Origin: Alphaproteobacteria bacterium
GTDB lineage: Bacteria; Pseudomonadota; Alphaproteobacteria; CACIAM-22H2
Assembly (NCBI GenBank): GCA_016124335.1
Contig: WGNX01000003.1
Coordinates: forward strand, 318,747 to 382,746
DNA: 64,000 bases
Direction: 5' to 3'
Shown here: positions 33,566 to 42,119 of the stretch, one piece after another
How the letters are laid out: every line of letters starts with the position of its first letter
Numbering within the stretch: position 1 is the first letter of the stretch
Position numbers and translations under genes: made by a program
The notes under the pieces: generated by a model
The model's database searches: none
The model's input: the letters and a program-made list of their open reading frames with translations, nothing else
Told to the model about the DNA's origin: nothing

Positions 33566-34411
33566 CTAGCGTCCCTCGAATTTCGGCCGGCGCTTTTCCA
33601 GGAACGCGCGATAGCCTTCCAGATAGTCGCGCGTGTCGCAGTTGGCGAAGCCCTCGAGATATTCCGCGCGCGTCAGCTTGCGCGGATCCTTGAGGCGTCT
33701 TGCGAACTTCTTGTGCCAGCGGTTGGACAGCGGTGCCCCCGAGGCAATGCGGCTTGCGGCAAGGTAGGCCTCTTCGGCGACCTTCGCGTCGGGCACCACG
33801 CGGTTGACCATGCGCTTTTCCTTCGCCTCGGCCGCACCGAAGACGCGCGCCTCCAGCAGGATTTCCAGCGCCGTCGCACGGCCGACAAGATCGACGAGGG
33901 CCGAAAGCTCCGGATAGGCCATGATCACGCCGATGCGGTTGATTGGCACGCCGAAGCGGGCACTCTCGCCGGCAACGCGCATGTCGCACATGCTCGCGAT
34001 CTCGAGCGAACCGCCCACGCACAGCCCGTGGATCAGCGCCACGGTCGGATGCCGGCAGCCGTTGATCGCTTCGAGCGTGGCGTGCATCGTGCGCCCGTAG
34101 GCGATGGCAAGCTTCGTCGTCTTGCGTGTCTGCTCGAATTCCGAGATGTCGGCACCGGGCCCGAAGGCCTTCTCGCCCGCGCCGCGCAGCACGATGCAGC
34201 CGATGTCGTCCTCGGCGTGGAGTGCGCGCATCGCCTCACCCAGCTCGCGCCACATCGCCGAGGATATCGCGTTGAGCTTCTCCGGCCGGTTGAGGATGAC
34301 CGTGACGATGCGCGGATCGCCCGCGGCCTGCCGGTCCACCAGCACGGGCGCATCGGGCGCGGTCGCGAAAGGACCCTTCGGTTTCTTCGGTTTTGTCTTT
34401 TTGGTCGCCAT
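33566..34411 (-). CDS. enoyl-CoA hydratase/isomerase family protein
   Basis: 281 residues. Crotonase fold: ILNRPEKLNAISSAMWRELGEA, oxyanion strand KAFGPGADISEF, and HGLCVGGSLEIASMCDMRVAGESARFGVP. The Glu in SLEIA lies where one catalytic glutamate is expected. A Lys/Pro-rich N-terminal leader (about 16 residues) precedes the domain. Probably acts with the CoA-transferase downstream. Its ribosome site GGGAGGA lies inside the 3' arm of the hairpin at 34421-34450. Confidence 0.9.
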   Translation of the reverse strand: MATKKTKPKKPKGPFATAPDAPVLVDRQAAGDPRIVTVILNRPEKLNAISSAMWRELGEAMRALHAEDDIGCIVLRGAGEKAFGPGADISEFEQTRKTTKLAIAYGRTMHATLEAINGCRHPTVALIHGLCVGGSLEIASMCDMRVAGESARFGVPINRIGVIMAYPELSALVDLVGRATALEILLEARVFGAAEAKEKRMVNRVVPDAKVAEEAYLAASRIASGAPLSNRWHKKFARRLKDPRKLTRAEYLEGFANCDTRDYLEGYRAFLEKRRPKFEGR

Positions 34412-34420
34412 TCGTCACGC

Positions 34421-34450
34421 ATCCTCCCGCGCGACATTACGCGGGAGGAT
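34421..34450 (-). promoter_or_regulatory. perfect 11-bp stem-loop between flagellin and enoyl-CoA hydratase, covering the hydratase ribosome site
   Basis: ATCCTCCCGCG (34421-34431), an 8-nt loop, CGCGGGAGGAT (34440-34450). On the minus strand it follows the flagellin stop by 22 nt, as a terminator would, but no U-tract follows. The arm proximal to the hydratase contains GGGAGGA, the evident ribosome site 10-11 nt before ATG 34411, so transcripts running from flagellin would hide it. Structure certain, role inferred. Confidence 0.65.
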
Positions 34451-34472
34451 ACGTGCGAAGGAAGAAAAAGAA

Positions 34473-35291
34473 CTAGCGGAAGAGGCCGAGTAGCGTGGAC
34501 GGCTGCTGGTTGGCCAGCGACAGCGACTGGACGCCGAGCTGACGCTGCACCTGGCGGGACTGGACTTCGGCCGAGGCCTTGCCGATGTCGGCGTCGACCG
34601 TGGCACCCAGCCCCTGCTGGATCGCGTCGACCTGCGAATTGATGAAGTCGTTCTGCAGGTTCAGCGCACGCGACTGCGAAGCGACATTCGAGAGCGCCGT
34701 GTTGACCGTCTGCGCGAACGTGTTGAGCGAAGTAAGCGCCAGCGTGGCCTGCGAAGCCGAGGCGACGGACGACGACGAGAAGGTCGTGAACGCCGCCCGG
34801 ACACCCGACTGGCTCGTCAGCGAGAACGTGTTGGCATTGGTATCGACAAGGAACGTGCGCGCCGCGGAGGCCGCCGACAGCAGGTTGATGCCGTTGTAGT
34901 TCGCCTGGCTGATGAAGTTGGAGATCTGCGAGGTCATCGCGTTGAAGTCGGCGGTGTAGATCGTGCGCTGGTTGGCGCTGATCGAGCCGTCGGCGAGCTG
35001 CGTGATCTTGGCCTGCAGGTTGCCGATGAGGTCGGACATGTTGGTCAATGCGGCCTGCGTGACCGAACCGAGGCCGGCGCCGTTGGTCAGCGATTGCTGC
35101 ACGGCTCCGTAAGCCTGAAGGTTGCCGCGGATGCCCTGGGCGACCGAGAAGGTCGAGGCATCGTCAGAGGCATCGGCGACCCGGTAACCGGTCTGCACCT
35201 TCTTCGAGGCGGTATCGAGCTGCGCACCCGACGTCCGCAGGGCCGATTGCGCCATCATCGCGCCGATGTTCGTGTTGATCGAGGTGGACAT
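34473..35291 (-). CDS. fliC: flagellin (short)
   Basis: 272 residues. The conserved N-terminal D0/D1 region (MSTSINTNIGAMMAQSALRT...GYRVADASDDASTFSVAQGIR) and C-terminal D1/D0 region (TALSNVASQSRALNLQNDF, ending NQQPSTLLGLFR) flank only a short middle, so the surface domains D2/D3 are missing, as in many alphaproteobacterial flagellins. Polymerises into the flagellar filament after export by the type III apparatus. Transcribed from a sigma-54 promoter at 35324-35338. No other flagellar gene is in the window. Confidence 0.95.
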   Translation of the reverse strand: MSTSINTNIGAMMAQSALRTSGAQLDTASKKVQTGYRVADASDDASTFSVAQGIRGNLQAYGAVQQSLTNGAGLGSVTQAALTNMSDLIGNLQAKITQLADGSISANQRTIYTADFNAMTSQISNFISQANYNGINLLSAASAARTFLVDTNANTFSLTSQSGVRAAFTTFSSSSVASASQATLALTSLNTFAQTVNTALSNVASQSRALNLQNDFINSQVDAIQQGLGATVDADIGKASAEVQSRQVQRQLGVQSLSLANQQPSTLLGLFR

Positions 35292-35323
35292 GACAGGTCT
35301 CCAGGTTGGTTAACCAGCCCCTC

Positions 35324-35338
35324 GCAACCCCTGTGCCA
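35324..35338 (-). promoter_or_regulatory. sigma-54 (-24/-12) promoter of the flagellin gene
   Basis: On the minus strand TGGCAC-AGGGG-TTGC: exact match to the core TGGCAC-N5-TTGC with GG and GC separated by 10 nt, as sigma-54 requires. A start about 12 nt downstream (near 35312) leaves a leader of about 20 nt carrying GGAG ahead of ATG 35291. An activator such as FlbD-like would act upstream. The match is direct; use by RpoN is inference from consensus. Confidence 0.8.
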
Positions 35339-35341
35339 GTC

Positions 35342-35358
35342 ATTTTATTAAATAAAAT
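35342..35358. promoter_or_regulatory. AT-only inverted repeat just upstream of the sigma-54 promoter
   Basis: ATTTTAT-TAA-ATAAAAT: 7-bp arms made only of A and T in an AT-rich patch (35340-35400), in a GC-rich genome. It lies 4 nt upstream of the -24 element. It could be an IHF-type bending site or an upstream element shared with the divergent pyrE. Role inferred. Confidence 0.4.
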
Positions 35359-35520
35359 CAATCGTAACTATGTAACTGTAACAACATGACAGGAAATTTT
35401 CTGCCTAGCTGCATAAGCCTTTTTTGTGCCTGTACGGTAAAAATTGCCGGGACGGTGGCCACCTTGCGGGCGCCCTTGGGGCGGCCTAAAACCGGCAAAC
35501 CCAAGCGCCACGGAGTCTTC

Positions 35521-36210
35521 ATGTCGCCAGACGAGATCGCCCAGACCACCGCCCGCATCCTGATCGAGACCCGGGCGATCCAGTTCAACGCGACCAAGCC
35601 CTATATCTTCGCCTCCGGCCTCGCGAGCCCGACCTACTGCAACTGCCGCAAGCTCATCAGCTTCCCGCGCGCGCGCAAGAAGCTGATGGACATGGCCATG
35701 ACCACGATCGAACGCGCGGTCGGCTTCACCGGGATCGACGCGGTTGCCGGCGGCGAGACGGCGGGCATCCCCTACGCGGCCTGGATTGCCGAACGGCTCG
35801 ACCTGCCCATGCTCTATGTGCGCAAGAAGCCCAAGGGCTACGGGATGAACGCGCTGATCGAGGGCGACCTGCACGAAGGCCAGAACGTGCTGCTGGTCGA
35901 GGATCTGGCGACCGACGGCAAATCGAAGATGCATTTCGTGAACGGGCTGCGGCAGGCGGGCGCCAAGGTCGCGCATGCTTTCGTGGTATTCCACTACGGC
36001 ATTTTCCCCGACACGATCCCCGGCCTGAAGGCCGAAGGCGTGGACCTGCACGCGCTCGCCACCTGGTGGGACGTGCTGAAGGAAACCGAGCGCCAGAAAG
36101 CCTACAGTGCTGCCGATCTTGCCGAAGTTCGCAAGTTCCTCGAAGCGCCCGTCGCATGGTCGGCCGCGCACGGCGGCATCGGCGCCGACGGAATGAAGAA
36201 GCAAGCCTAA
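35521..36210 (+). CDS. pyrE: orotate phosphoribosyltransferase
   Basis: 229 residues. N-terminal ARILIETRAIQFNATKPYIFASGLASPTYCNCR matches the substrate-binding loop region of PyrE; the PRPP loop reads QNVLLVEDLATDGKSKMHFVN. Makes OMP from orotate and PRPP in pyrimidine synthesis. Start ATG at 35521 fits the family; upstream in-frame extension is not coding-like. Divergent from flagellin with 229 bp between. It sits directly before a peptide-type importer (8 nt gap) with which it has no obvious link. Confidence 0.93.
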   Translation: MSPDEIAQTTARILIETRAIQFNATKPYIFASGLASPTYCNCRKLISFPRARKKLMDMAMTTIERAVGFTGIDAVAGGETAGIPYAAWIAERLDLPMLYVRKKPKGYGMNALIEGDLHEGQNVLLVEDLATDGKSKMHFVNGLRQAGAKVAHAFVVFHYGIFPDTIPGLKAEGVDLHALATWWDVLKETERQKAYSAADLAEVRKFLEAPVAWSAAHGGIGADGMKKQA

Positions 36211-36218
36211 GCCGCGCG

Positions 36219-37880
36219 ATGCGCCGCGCGATCGCCGCCGCCGCGCTGACCCTCCTCGCCGTTTCGGGGCCCGCGCCCGCGTTCGCGCAGCCGCGCGAGA
36301 CGCTGACGATCGCCATCACGCAGTTCCCGGCGACGCTCCATCCGATGATCGATTCGATGGCGGCGAAGACCTACGTGCTTGGCATGGCGCGCCGGCCGCT
36401 GACGACGTTCGACAAGGACTGGAAGCTCGTCTGCCTCCTGTGCGTCGAACTGCCGACATTCGGGAACGGCGGCGCAAAGCGCGTGCCGCTTGCCGACGGC
36501 AAGGAAGGCGTCGAGGTCACCTTCCACCTCGACCCGCGCGCCAAATGGGGCGATGGCACGCCCGTCACGGCTGCGGATGCGATCTTCGCGTGGGACGTGG
36601 GCCGCCATCCGCGCTCGGGCGTGGCCGGCGGGGAAGGCTATCGCCGCATCCTGAAGGTCGAAGCCAAGGACGCGCGCACCGTCGCCTTCACGCAAGACCG
36701 CGTCACGTTCTCGTACAACGACTTCAGCCAGTACGAACTTCTGCCCGCGCATATCGACCGCCAGCGTTTCGAGGGCGACCCCGAGAACTATCGCCGCCGG
36801 ACCGCGTTTGATACCGAGCCGACGAACCCGGGCCTGTTCAACGGCCCCTATCGCATCGTCCAGGTGCAGCCCGGCGCCTCGATCACGCTGGAACCCAATG
36901 CACAGTGGGGCGGCCCCAAGCCGTATTTCCGGCGCATCGTGGTGCGCACGATCGAGAATTCGGCCGCACTCGAGGCGAACCTGCTGTCGGGCAGCGTCGA
37001 CTATGTGGCGGGCGAGCTTGGCTTCACGCTCGACCAGGCGCTGGCGCTGGAAAAGCGGCAGGCCGCGCGCTTCGATTTCACCTACGTGCCAAGCCTGCTC
37101 TACGAGCATGTCGACCTCAATCTCGACGTGCCGGCGTTCAAGGATATCCGCGTGCGTCGGGCGCTGCTGTTTTCGGCCGACCGCGCCGGGCTCGTGCGCC
37201 AGCTGTTCGAGGGCCGCCAGCCCGTCGCGCGCTCGTTCGTCAATCCGCGCGACAGCGTCTATGCGCCCGACGTGCCCGAAGCGCCCTACGACCCCGAGCG
37301 CGCGAAGACGCTGCTCGACGAGGCCGGTTACGCGCCCGGGCCCGACGGCATAAGGCGCGACAAGGAAGGCAACCGCCTGTCCTTCGAATTCGGCACGACG
37401 GCCGGCAACCGCATCCGCGAAACCGTCCAGCAGGCGTTGCAGGCGAACTGGCGGCGCGTGGGCATCGAGGCGCGCATCCGCAACGAACCCGCGCGCGTCT
37501 ATTTCGGCGAAACGCTGCGCAAGCGCCGCTTCCAGCTGGCGATGTACGCGTGGTTTTCCGCCCCCGAAGCCGTGCCGCGCACCACGCTGCATTCGGAAAG
37601 CATCCCCAGCGAAGCGAACGCCTGGTCGGGACAGAACCAGCCGGGCATTGCCGACGCCGAGACCGACGCGATGATCGATGCGCTCGAGCGCGAACTTGAC
37701 CCGGCCAAGCGCAAACCGATCTGGGCGCGCCTTCAGGCACGCTATGCCGAGGAAGCCTGGGTGCTGCCGCTCTACTACCGCGCCGACCCGTTCGTGATCC
37801 CGAAATGGCTTTCCGGCATCGAGCCGACGGGCCACCAGTATTATTCCTCGCTGCGCATCGAATACTGGCGGCCGAAATGA
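36219..37880 (+). CDS. ABC transporter substrate-binding protein, peptide/nickel family 5
   Basis: 553 residues. Signal peptide MRRAIAAAALTLLAVSGPAPAFAQ, then LTIAITQFPATLHPMIDSM and the family 5 blocks VTFHLDPRAKWGDGTPVTAADAIFAW and GPYRIVQVQPGASITLEPN, with IRVRRALLFSADRAGLV later. Exported; binds peptides or other oligomers and hands them to the two permeases that follow. ATGA overlap with the next gene. No ATPases follow, unlike the complete system expected. Confidence 0.92.
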   Translation: MRRAIAAAALTLLAVSGPAPAFAQPRETLTIAITQFPATLHPMIDSMAAKTYVLGMARRPLTTFDKDWKLVCLLCVELPTFGNGGAKRVPLADGKEGVEVTFHLDPRAKWGDGTPVTAADAIFAWDVGRHPRSGVAGGEGYRRILKVEAKDARTVAFTQDRVTFSYNDFSQYELLPAHIDRQRFEGDPENYRRRTAFDTEPTNPGLFNGPYRIVQVQPGASITLEPNAQWGGPKPYFRRIVVRTIENSAALEANLLSGSVDYVAGELGFTLDQALALEKRQAARFDFTYVPSLLYEHVDLNLDVPAFKDIRVRRALLFSADRAGLVRQLFEGRQPVARSFVNPRDSVYAPDVPEAPYDPERAKTLLDEAGYAPGPDGIRRDKEGNRLSFEFGTTAGNRIRETVQQALQANWRRVGIEARIRNEPARVYFGETLRKRRFQLAMYAWFSAPEAVPRTTLHSESIPSEANAWSGQNQPGIADAETDAMIDALERELDPAKRKPIWARLQARYAEEAWVLPLYYRADPFVIPKWLSGIEPTGHQYYSSLRIEYWRPK

Positions 37881-38848
37881 TCCGCCACGCGGGCCTGCGC
37901 GCGCTGCAGGGGCTGCTGGTGCTGCTCGTCTCGAGCTTCGCGATCTACATGCTGCTGGGCCTGATGCCCGGCGACCCGGTCGACCTGATGGCATCGGGCA
38001 ATCCGAACATGACGCCGGCCGACGTCGAGCGCCTGCGCGCGCTCTACGGTGTCGACCGGCCGCTTCTGGACCGGTACGGCGAATGGCTGTCGGGGCTGCT
38101 GCATGGCGATCTTGGCTACAGCCGAATGTTCGCCAAGCCGGTGCTCGAAACGATCGGGCCCTATCTTGCGAATACGGCCGCGTTGATGCTCGCCGCCTTC
38201 GCGCTGGCGCTGGCGCTGGGCCTGCCGCTGGGCCTGCTTGCGGCCGCCCGGCGCGGCGGCAAGCTCGATGCCGCGATCAACGCCTTCGCCTTCGTTTCGG
38301 CCGCCATCCCCACCTTCTGGCTGGGCCTGCTGCTGATCATGGTCTTTTCGGTCGTTCTCGGCTGGCTGCCGGCAAGCGCCCTGCCGCCGCCGGGCGCCGG
38401 CGGATTCTGGGTGCATGCGCAGGCGCTCATCCTGCCCGTGGCGACGCTTGCGCTCGTCGAGACGGGCGAATACGCCCGGCACATGCGGGCCGCCGCAAGC
38501 GAAGCGTTGGCGCAGGACTGGATAAGGACCGCGCGCGCCAAGGGTGCTTCCGAACTTCGCGTGGTGCTGGGCCATGCGCTGCGCAACGCGCTTGTGCCGG
38601 TGGCGACGGTCGCCGCACTCGGGTTCGGCGGCCTTTTCTCGGGCGCGCTCGTCACCGAGACGATCTTCGCCTATCCGGGCATGGGCAAGCTCATCTACGA
38701 CGCGGTGATGGCCAGCGACTTCAACCTGGCGCTTGCCTGCCTGCTGATGGCGGCGACCCTTGTCATCGCGGCGAATTTCGCGGCCGACGTCGTCTACGCA
38801 TTGCTCGATCCGCGCGTTGGCGCTTCGCGCGCCGGGGGCGCACCATGA
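37877..38848 (+). CDS. peptide-type ABC transporter permease (DppB-like)
   Basis: 323 residues, six membrane helices. N-terminal LRALQGLLVLLVSSFAIYMLLGLMPGDPVD and LYGVDRPLLDRYGEWLSGLLHGDLGYS are typical of DppB; the EAA loop is VIRTARAKGASE-like (here IRTARAKGASELRVVLGHALRNALVPV). Couples with the DppC-like subunit next. Overlaps both neighbours by 4 nt. Confidence 0.92.
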   Translation: MIRHAGLRALQGLLVLLVSSFAIYMLLGLMPGDPVDLMASGNPNMTPADVERLRALYGVDRPLLDRYGEWLSGLLHGDLGYSRMFAKPVLETIGPYLANTAALMLAAFALALALGLPLGLLAAARRGGKLDAAINAFAFVSAAIPTFWLGLLLIMVFSVVLGWLPASALPPPGAGGFWVHAQALILPVATLALVETGEYARHMRAAASEALAQDWIRTARAKGASELRVVLGHALRNALVPVATVAALGFGGLFSGALVTETIFAYPGMGKLIYDAVMASDFNLALACLLMAATLVIAANFAADVVYALLDPRVGASRAGGAP

Positions 38849-39696
38849 ACGCGAGGCTTACGTTTGCCGCCGTCGTGCTTGGCGGGGCGGCACTGGCGGG
38901 TCTCGTGGCACCATTGTTCGCGGCACAGGCGGGCATCGAAAGTGCGTCCATCGATCTGGCGATGCGCTACGCGCCCCCAAGCCTCGCCCATCCGCTGGGA
39001 ACCGACGAGCTGGGCCGCGACGTGGCATTGCGCCTTGCGCTCGGCGCGCGGGTCTCGCTGGCGGTGGGGCTCTGCGCGGCACTTGCCGCCTCGCTGGTCG
39101 GAACGACAATCGGCCTGCTGGCCGGATACGCGGGCGGGCGTACCGATGCTTTCCTGATGCGCACGACCGACGCCGTCCTGTCGCTTCCCGTCCTTCCGGT
39201 GCTGATCGTGCTTGCCGCGGCAGACCCGGCGAAGATCGGCCTGCCGGGCGGCGATGCCGGCGGGCTCGTGCGCATCGTCGTCATCGTCGCCGCATTCGGC
39301 TGGCCGAAGGTCGCGCGGCTGGTGCGCGCCGCCACGCTGTCGCTTGCCGCGCGTGATTTCGTTCGTGCGGCAACCGCGCTGGGCGCGTCACCGCTGCGCG
39401 TGGCGCTCGTGCACATCCTGCCCAACTGTGCCGCCCCGATCCTCGTGGCCACGGCGCTGGCCGTCGGTGGCACGATCCTTTTCGAGAGCGTGCTGTCCTT
39501 CCTCGGTCTCGGCATCCAGCCGCCGGTCCCGAGCTGGGGCAACATGCTGGGCGGCGCACAGGAAACGATCTGGCAGGCGCCATGGCTTGCGCTGTGGCCC
39601 GGCCTGTCGATCCTTGCGGTCGTCGCGGCGACGAACCTGCTGGCCGACGCGCTTCAGGAACGCTTCGACCCGCGCCGCCGCGTCAATGCGACATGA
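38845..39696 (+). CDS. peptide-type ABC transporter permease (DppC-like)
   Basis: 283 residues. The DppC/OppC hallmarks are HPLGTDELGRDVALRLALGARVSLAVG near residue 50 and LSFLGLGIQPPVPSWGNMLGGAQ near the C-terminus; the EAA loop is DFVRAATALGASPLRVALVHILPN. Completes the membrane part of the importer started at 36219. The two ATPases are absent and may be shared with the second importer at 44220-46231. Its stop lies 14 nt inside the convergent universal stress gene. Confidence 0.92.
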   Translation: MNARLTFAAVVLGGAALAGLVAPLFAAQAGIESASIDLAMRYAPPSLAHPLGTDELGRDVALRLALGARVSLAVGLCAALAASLVGTTIGLLAGYAGGRTDAFLMRTTDAVLSLPVLPVLIVLAAADPAKIGLPGGDAGGLVRIVVIVAAFGWPKVARLVRAATLSLAARDFVRAATALGASPLRVALVHILPNCAAPILVATALAVGGTILFESVLSFLGLGIQPPVPSWGNMLGGAQETIWQAPWLALWPGLSILAVVAATNLLADALQERFDPRRRVNAT

Positions 39697-40555
39697 GCAC
39701 CGGCAGCGTCATGTGGTCGAGCACATGGCGCGTGGCGCCACCGAAGATCGCCTCGCGCGTGCGGCTGTGGCCGTAGCCGCCCATCACGAGCAGATCGGCG
39801 CCGAGATCCGTGGCGCGATTGAGCAGCGCATCGCCGATGCCGATATCCCCGGCATAGGTCGTGCTCGTCGCGACCTTGACGCCGTGGCGGGCAAGATGCA
39901 GCGCGATGTCGGCGCCCGGAACGCGGCTTGCGGCACCGCGCGGATCGGCGCTGAGCACGGTCACGTGCTGTGCGGCCTGAAGCAGCGGCATCGCATCGGC
40001 AACCGCGCGCGCGGACTCACGGCTTGCATTCCACGCCAGCAGCACGTGCCGGCCGGGCACCGCGTAGCGCCCGGCGGACGGAAGCAGCAGGATCGGGCGG
40101 CCGGCACCGAACAGCAGCGCCTCGATCGTGCGGGTATGCTCGTCGGCAGCCGCCCCCGCAGCCTGGCTGACGATCGTCAGGTCGGCATGGCGCGCGTGGA
40201 CAAGCAGCGTTTCCTCCGGCAGCCCTTCGGCAATCCGGCACTCGATCCCGATCCCTTCGGCACGGCCGGCCTTGGCCACGTCCTCGGCCAGCTTGGCGCT
40301 CGCCGCCTCGGCGCGCTTGCGCCAGGTCTCGAAGAACGTCTCGCCGACCTCCGCCCGGATGCCCGGCGGGATATCCGGCGGGCTCTGCGTGACGACCGCA
40401 ACCAGGTGCAGGCCGTATTCCCTGGCCATCGAAGCTGCAAACGCCACACGCGCGGCGGTCTGCGGGCTTTCGTCGACGTGAACGACGACATCGCGCAACC
40501 CGAAACCGGGCTTCGCGTTCGCGTCCGTTTTCTTGAGAATTGCTGACGGGGTCAT
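39683..40555 (-). CDS. universal stress protein, tandem UspA domains
   Basis: 290 residues. Domain 1 (about 15-150) starts LRDVVVHVDESPQTAARVAFAASMA; domain 2 (about 165-290) has the ATP-binding motif VMGGYGHSRTREAIFGGATRHVLDHM. Domain 1 lacks a clear G-x2-G-x9-G(S/T) motif, so only the second is likely to bind ATP. Start ATG at 40555 with TGGAGAACGCG upstream. An FNR/FixK-type box lies 59 nt upstream, in line with induction at low oxygen. Confidence 0.9.
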   Translation of the reverse strand: MTPSAILKKTDANAKPGFGLRDVVVHVDESPQTAARVAFAASMAREYGLHLVAVVTQSPPDIPPGIRAEVGETFFETWRKRAEAASAKLAEDVAKAGRAEGIGIECRIAEGLPEETLLVHARHADLTIVSQAAGAAADEHTRTIEALLFGAGRPILLLPSAGRYAVPGRHVLLAWNASRESARAVADAMPLLQAAQHVTVLSADPRGAASRVPGADIALHLARHGVKVATSTTYAGDIGIGDALLNRATDLGADLLVMGGYGHSRTREAIFGGATRHVLDHMTLPVLMSH

Positions 40556-40613
40556 CGCGTTCTCCATCCCAGAATTCATGTGGTAATTCTCGCGCCGGGG
40601 GCCGGGTACCGCC

Positions 40614-40627
40614 ATGATCCAAGTCAA
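40614..40627 (-). promoter_or_regulatory. FNR/FixK/Dnr-type box upstream of the universal stress gene
   Basis: On the minus strand TTGAC-TTGG-ATCAT, against the consensus TTGAT-N4-ATCAA (one mismatch per half site; TTGAC is a common variant). It is about 60 nt before ATG 40555, placing it near -41 if transcription starts around 40580. Universal stress genes are frequent members of FNR regulons. Could also affect the divergent manC. Confidence 0.6.
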
Positions 40628-40697
40628 ACGCGCGTGCGGACTGGCAACCGGACGCGGGATCGGCTAGCAAGGGCTTGAGATTGCAGGAGCAAGTGCA

Positions 40698-42119
40698 ATG
40701 GTGACGTCGTCGGGCCAGATCGTGCCCGTGATCCTGTCGGGCGGTGCGGGCACGCGGCTCTGGCCGCTTTCGCGCGAACTCTACCCGAAGCAGCTGCTGG
40801 CGCTCGCCGGCCCACGCACGATGATCCAGGAAACGGCGCTGCGGGCCGCCGGCAGCGCCTTCGGCGCGCCCGTCGTGGTCTGCAATGAAGAGCACCGCTT
40901 CATCATTGCCGAACAGCTCCGGGAGATCGGCGTCACGCCGCGCGCGATCCTGCTGGAGCCTGTCGGGCGAAACACCGCCGCGGCGGCGGCGGCCGCCGCC
41001 GGCGTTCTCGATCGCGCGGACACGATGATGCTTCTTCCTTCCGACCATGTCGTTCGGGAAGAGGCGGCGTTTGCTTCCGCCGTCGAAACGGCGCGGCGGG
41101 CGGTCTCGGCAGGCCGCATCGTGACCTTCGGCATCGATCCCGAATCACCCGAAACGGGGTACGGCTATATCCGGCGCGGCACCCCGCTATCCGACGTTTC
41201 CGGCGCCTACTCGGTCGAACGCTTCGTCGAGAAGCCCGATCTGGAAACGGCGAAGCGCTATCTCGCCGAAGGCGGCTGGGCGTGGAACTCGGGCATGTAC
41301 ATGTTCGGGGCTGGTGCCTTCCTCGACGAGCTGGCCAAGTACGAACCGGCAATCGCCGCTGCGGTGAAGGCGGCATTGACGGCCGCCAGGCGCGATCTCG
41401 ATTTCGTGCGTCTCGATCCGTCCGAATTCGCGAAGGCGCCGTCGAAGTCAATCGACTATGCGGTCGCCGAGCGCACGGACAAGTCGGCCGTCGTGCCGGC
41501 AAAGCTCGGCTGGTCGGATGTCGGCGCGTGGAACGCCCTGTGGGACATCGGCGAACGCGACGCTGCCGGGAATGTCGTCATCGGCGACGTGGTCGCCTGC
41601 GATACGACGAACTCTTATCTGCGCAGCGAAGACCGCCTCGTGTCGACCGTCGGCGTGGACAATCTCGTCATCGTCGCCACGAAGGATGTCGTGATGGTCG
41701 CGGCGAAGGACCGCGCGCAGGAGGTCAAGAAGATCGTCGACCGGCTGAAGGCCAGCGGGCGCGGCGAAGCCAGCGCCCAGCCCGTCGTCTACAGGCCGTG
41801 GGGAACCTACCAGACCGTCGATCTGGGGCCGCGGCATCAGGTCAAGCACATCATGGTCAAGCCGGGTGCGCGGATTTCGCTGCAGAAGCACGCGCAACGG
41901 GCCGAACACTGGGTCGTCGTCAGCGGAACGGCGCGCGTGACGCGCGACGAGGACGTGCTGATGCTGCGCGAGAACATGTCGGTCTACATTCCCGTCGGCT
42001 GCGTCCATCGGCTCGAAAATCCAGGCACGGAGCCGCTGCGCATCGTCGAGGTCCAGTCGGGCAGCTATCTCGGCGAGGACGATATCGTGCGTCTGGAAGA
42101 CAGCTACGGCCGCAAATGA
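40698..42119 (+). CDS. manC: mannose-1-phosphate guanylyltransferase / mannose-6-phosphate isomerase
   Basis: 473 residues, bifunctional type II. N-terminal nucleotidyltransferase: VILSGGAGTRLWPLSRELYPKQLLAL, LLPSDHVV, FVEKPDLETAKRYLA, WNSGMYMF. C-terminal cupin (about 355-473) with VKPGARISLQKHAQRAEHWVVVSGTA and VGCVHRLENPG, holding the metal ligands of the isomerase. Makes GDP-mannose for surface polysaccharide. AGGAG ribosome site before ATG 40698. The next gene overlaps by 4 nt though unrelated in pathway. Confidence 0.95.
   Translation: MVTSSGQIVPVILSGGAGTRLWPLSRELYPKQLLALAGPRTMIQETALRAAGSAFGAPVVVCNEEHRFIIAEQLREIGVTPRAILLEPVGRNTAAAAAAAAGVLDRADTMMLLPSDHVVREEAAFASAVETARRAVSAGRIVTFGIDPESPETGYGYIRRGTPLSDVSGAYSVERFVEKPDLETAKRYLAEGGWAWNSGMYMFGAGAFLDELAKYEPAIAAAVKAALTAARRDLDFVRLDPSEFAKAPSKSIDYAVAERTDKSAVVPAKLGWSDVGAWNALWDIGERDAAGNVVIGDVVACDTTNSYLRSEDRLVSTVGVDNLVIVATKDVVMVAAKDRAQEVKKIVDRLKASGRGEASAQPVVYRPWGTYQTVDLGPRHQVKHIMVKPGARISLQKHAQRAEHWVVVSGTARVTRDEDVLMLRENMSVYIPVGCVHRLENPGTEPLRIVEVQSGSYLGEDDIVRLEDSYGRK

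Noticed and set aside
41282..42115. Extension of the threonine ammonia-lyase frame upstream across manC
   Set aside because: The upstream part is an out-of-frame reading of manC; the family N-terminus and the ATGA overlap fix the start at 42116.
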